Positions 5,533 through 7,595 of a stretch of DNA of 7,595 nucleotides are shown one piece after another. The stretch comes from Clostridia bacterium. GTDB lineage: Bacteria > Bacillota > Clostridia > Christensenellales > Borkfalkiaceae. The notes under the pieces were generated by a model. It ran no database searches. It saw only the letters and a list, made by a program, of their open reading frames with translations, and was not told the DNA's origin. The translations under genes and the position numbers were made by a program. Each line of letters starts with the position of its first letter. The first letter of the stretch is position 1. The stretch is from positions 1-7,595 of the forward strand of contig JAIDIR010000284.1 of assembly GCA_029052615.1 (NCBI GenBank). The letters are read 5' to 3'.

Positions 5533-7595
5533 ATGATTAAACTTATCAAAGGCGGCGTTTACTATATGGGCGGCACGCTCGTCAGGGAAAACTACGCTTT
5601 TATGGTGGAGGCGAAAAAGCAGAAAGCCATTAAGGGCACGCTTGCGTATTCGATTTTGAAGAGCCATAACAAGGGCGATAGCGAGAACCTGAAAATCTCT
5701 TTCGACGCGCTTGCATCCCACGACATAACCTACGTGGGAATTATCCAGACGGCAAAGGCTTCGGGACTGAAAGAATTTCCCGTGCCTTACACGCTGACCA
5801 ACTGCCACAATTCGCTGTGCGCGGTGGGCGGCACCATCAACGAGGACGACCATTTATTCGGCTATTCGGCGGCTAAAAAGTACGGCGGCAACTACGTTCC
5901 CCCGCACCTTGCCGTCATTCACCAGTACATGCGCGAGGCGGAGGCAGGTTGCGGCAAAATGATTTTGGGCTCTGACAGCCACACGCGTTACGGCGCATTC
6001 GGCACCATGGCTATCGGTGAGGGCGGACCCGAGCTCGTAAAACAGCTTCTCGGTCAGACCTACGACGTCAAGCGCCCCGAAATTATCGCGGTCTACTTAA
6101 AGGGCAAGCCCAAAAAGGGCGTAGGCCCCCACGACGTTGCAATCGCGCTCGTCGGCGCGACCTTCAAAAAGGGCTTCGTCAAGAATAAAATTCTGGAATT
6201 TATCGGCCCCGGAATAAAGAACCTTTCAATGGACTTCCGCAGCGGCATCGACGTTATGACAACCGAAACGACTTGCCTTTCCAGCATATGGGAAACGGAC
6301 GAAACCACGCGCGAATTTTTCAGAATTCACGGCAGGGAGGGCGACTTTAAGGAGCTTCACCCGACCGACCCCGCGTATTACGACGGCGCGGTAGTCATCG
6401 ACCTTTCTAAAATCGAACCCATGATTGCGCTTCCGTTCCACCCGTCCAACGCGTACACGATACGCGAGGTCATAGACAACGCGGCGGATATACTTTCCGA
6501 AGTGGAAAAGGCGGGCAACAAGTTAAAGGGCGAGGGGGCAAAGCCTTACCGCCTTCTCGACAGAATTAAGGACGGCAAAATTCACGTCAGTCAGGGCGTA
6601 ATTGCGGGCTGTGCGGGCGGCACTTACGAAAACGTTGCCGAAGCCGCCGAAATCCTGCGCGGCAAAAACTGCGGCAACGGCGAGTTCCTGCTCAACGTTT
6701 ATCCCCAGTCTCAGCCCGTTTACAAGTGCCTTGTTGACAACGGCTATATTTCCGCGCTTATGGGTGCGGGTGCAATCTGCAAAACGGCGTTCTGCGGTCC
6801 CTGCTTCGGCGCGGGCGACACCCCTGCGGACAACGGCATTTCCATTCGCCACACCACGCGCAACTTCGAAAACAGGGAGGGCAGCAAGCTTGGCGAAGGT
6901 CAGCTTGCGGCGGTTGCGCTTATGGACGCGCGTTCGATTGCGGCAACGGCGGCAAACGGCGGCGTTCTGACCCCCGCAACCGAGGTCGAGTATACCAAAA
7001 AAGTCAAAAAGTATTATTTCGACGGCGACATTTACAAACACCGCGTATATCACGGCGCAGGCAACCCCAAGCCCGAAGAACAGCTTATTTACGGCAACAA
7101 TATTGCCGACTGGCCCGAACAGCTTCCCCTTGCGGACAACCTGCTTATTTGCGTTGCCTCGGTCATAAACGACGAGGTTACGACCACGGACGAGCTTATT
7201 CCCTCGGGCGAAACTTCGTCTTACCGTTCCAACCCGTTAAGGCTTGCCGAGTTTGCTCTTTCGCGCAAGGACCCCGCTTACGTTGGCAGGGCAAAGGCAA
7301 TCAAGGCGGAGGAAGAGGAGCGCAGGGCAAGCGGCGCGTTAAGCAAGGAAATTCTTGAAAAAGTGGGTATTAAGCTTGCAAAGGACGTTATGCTTGGCAG
7401 TGCGGTAGTTGCAAAAAAGCCGGGCGACGGTTCCGCGCGCGAACAGGCGGCTTCCTGCCAGCGCGTGCTTGGCGGCGTTGCCAATATCGCTTTGGAGTAC
7501 GCAACCAAGCGTTACCGTTCCAACCTGATAAACTGGGGTATGTTGCCCCTCGTGTGCAAACAGTTCGACTATAAGACGGGCGATTATATATATAT
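5533..7595 (+). CDS. Aconitase-superfamily hydratase, YbhJ-like (3' partial)
   Basis: The frame stays open for 687 codons to the window edge. It is a predicted cytoplasmic [4Fe-4S] hydro-lyase of the aconitase superfamily, which dehydrates and rehydrates hydroxy-acids such as citrate/isocitrate. Visible signatures: GSDSHTRYGAFG (residues 146-157), matching the aconitase GTDSHT block; ILEFIGPGIKNLS (about 220-232); a first cluster cysteine, C360, in IAGCAGG, equivalent to the GSCTN site; C421 and C424 in CGPCFGAG, the other two cluster ligands; and GDGSAREQAASCQRVLGG (631-648), matching the GSSREH swivel-domain loop with the catalytic-type Ser634 and Arg636. The families nearest to this layout are about 750 residues, so roughly the last 60-80 are missing. 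Its own promoter and GGAGG suggest it starts a transcription unit. Superfamily membership is near certain. The substrate is not: it could be the organism's aconitase or a paralogous hydratase. Confidence 0.93.
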   Translation, partial: MIKLIKGGVYYMGGTLVRENYAFMVEAKKQKAIKGTLAYSILKSHNKGDSENLKISFDALASHDITYVGIIQTAKASGLKEFPVPYTLTNCHNSLCAVGGTINEDDHLFGYSAAKKYGGNYVPPHLAVIHQYMREAEAGCGKMILGSDSHTRYGAFGTMAIGEGGPELVKQLLGQTYDVKRPEIIAVYLKGKPKKGVGPHDVAIALVGATFKKGFVKNKILEFIGPGIKNLSMDFRSGIDVMTTETTCLSSIWETDETTREFFRIHGREGDFKELHPTDPAYYDGAVVIDLSKIEPMIALPFHPSNAYTIREVIDNAADILSEVEKAGNKLKGEGAKPYRLLDRIKDGKIHVSQGVIAGCAGGTYENVAEAAEILRGKNCGNGEFLLNVYPQSQPVYKCLVDNGYISALMGAGAICKTAFCGPCFGAGDTPADNGISIRHTTRNFENREGSKLGEGQLAAVALMDARSIAATAANGGVLTPATEVEYTKKVKKYYFDGDIYKHRVYHGAGNPKPEEQLIYGNNIADWPEQLPLADNLLICVASVINDEVTTTDELIPSGETSSYRSNPLRLAEFALSRKDPAYVGRAKAIKAEEEERRASGALSKEILEKVGIKLAKDVMLGSAVVAKKPGDGSAREQAASCQRVLGGVANIALEYATKRYRSNLINWGMLPLVCKQFDYKTGDYIY

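Noticed and set aside
6523..7053. 176-codon open frame on the - strand, and a 122-codon frame on the + strand at 6602-6970
   Set aside because: Both overlap the hydratase region that carries the Fe-S cysteine motifs. The Arg/Ala-rich products are typical of off-frame reading of GC-rich codons.
7580..7595. TA dinucleotide repeat at the right edge as a repeat or assembly artefact
   Set aside because: It reads in frame as GDYIY, which fits the expected sequence of this part of the enzyme, and it is too short to call a repeat.

Overview
The window looks like the chromosome of an uncultured Gram-positive anaerobe of the Bacillota, probably a gut Clostridia lineage. The support is a canonical GGAGG ribosome-binding site, sigma-70/sigma-A type promoters, standard stop codons (TAA and TGA), a giant Sec-exported surface protein built from repeated Ig-like (MBG/YDG-type) domains, and a YbhJ-like aconitase-family hydratase. 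The lineage is an inference from gene content; no marker gene is present. I see no RNA genes, CRISPR array, insertion sequence, phage gene or integration site.

Layout. Positions 1-4869 (+) are one very long reading frame, open at the left edge, so its start codon lies upstream of the window. It encodes a signal peptide, about 1,300 extracellular residues with a string of divergent beta-sandwich repeats, one transmembrane helix, and an unusually long (about 272-residue) cytoplasmic tail with a charged helix, a Met/Gln/Pro-rich tract, a second coiled coil, a Pro/Ala/Thr linker and an ordered-looking C-terminal block. A GC-rich 13-bp hairpin at 4876-4904 lies in the 45-bp gap and probably terminates both this gene and the convergent one. 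Positions 4915-5400 (-) encode a small membrane protein with two helices and a C-terminal bacterial PH-like domain; its best promoter sits so close to the ATG that the mRNA may be leaderless. A 132-bp divergent intergenic region (5401-5532) holds that promoter and a well-formed opposite promoter. Positions 5533-7595 (+) encode an aconitase-superfamily hydratase with all three Fe-S cysteines, cut off by the right edge of the window.

The three genes do not form one operon: the first pair is convergent and the second pair divergent, so each appears to be its own transcription unit within this window. No functional link between them is evident. The most unusual item is the giant protein, which joins a large adhesin-like exterior to a long structured cytoplasmic tail instead of ending in an LPXTG or other wall-anchoring signal.
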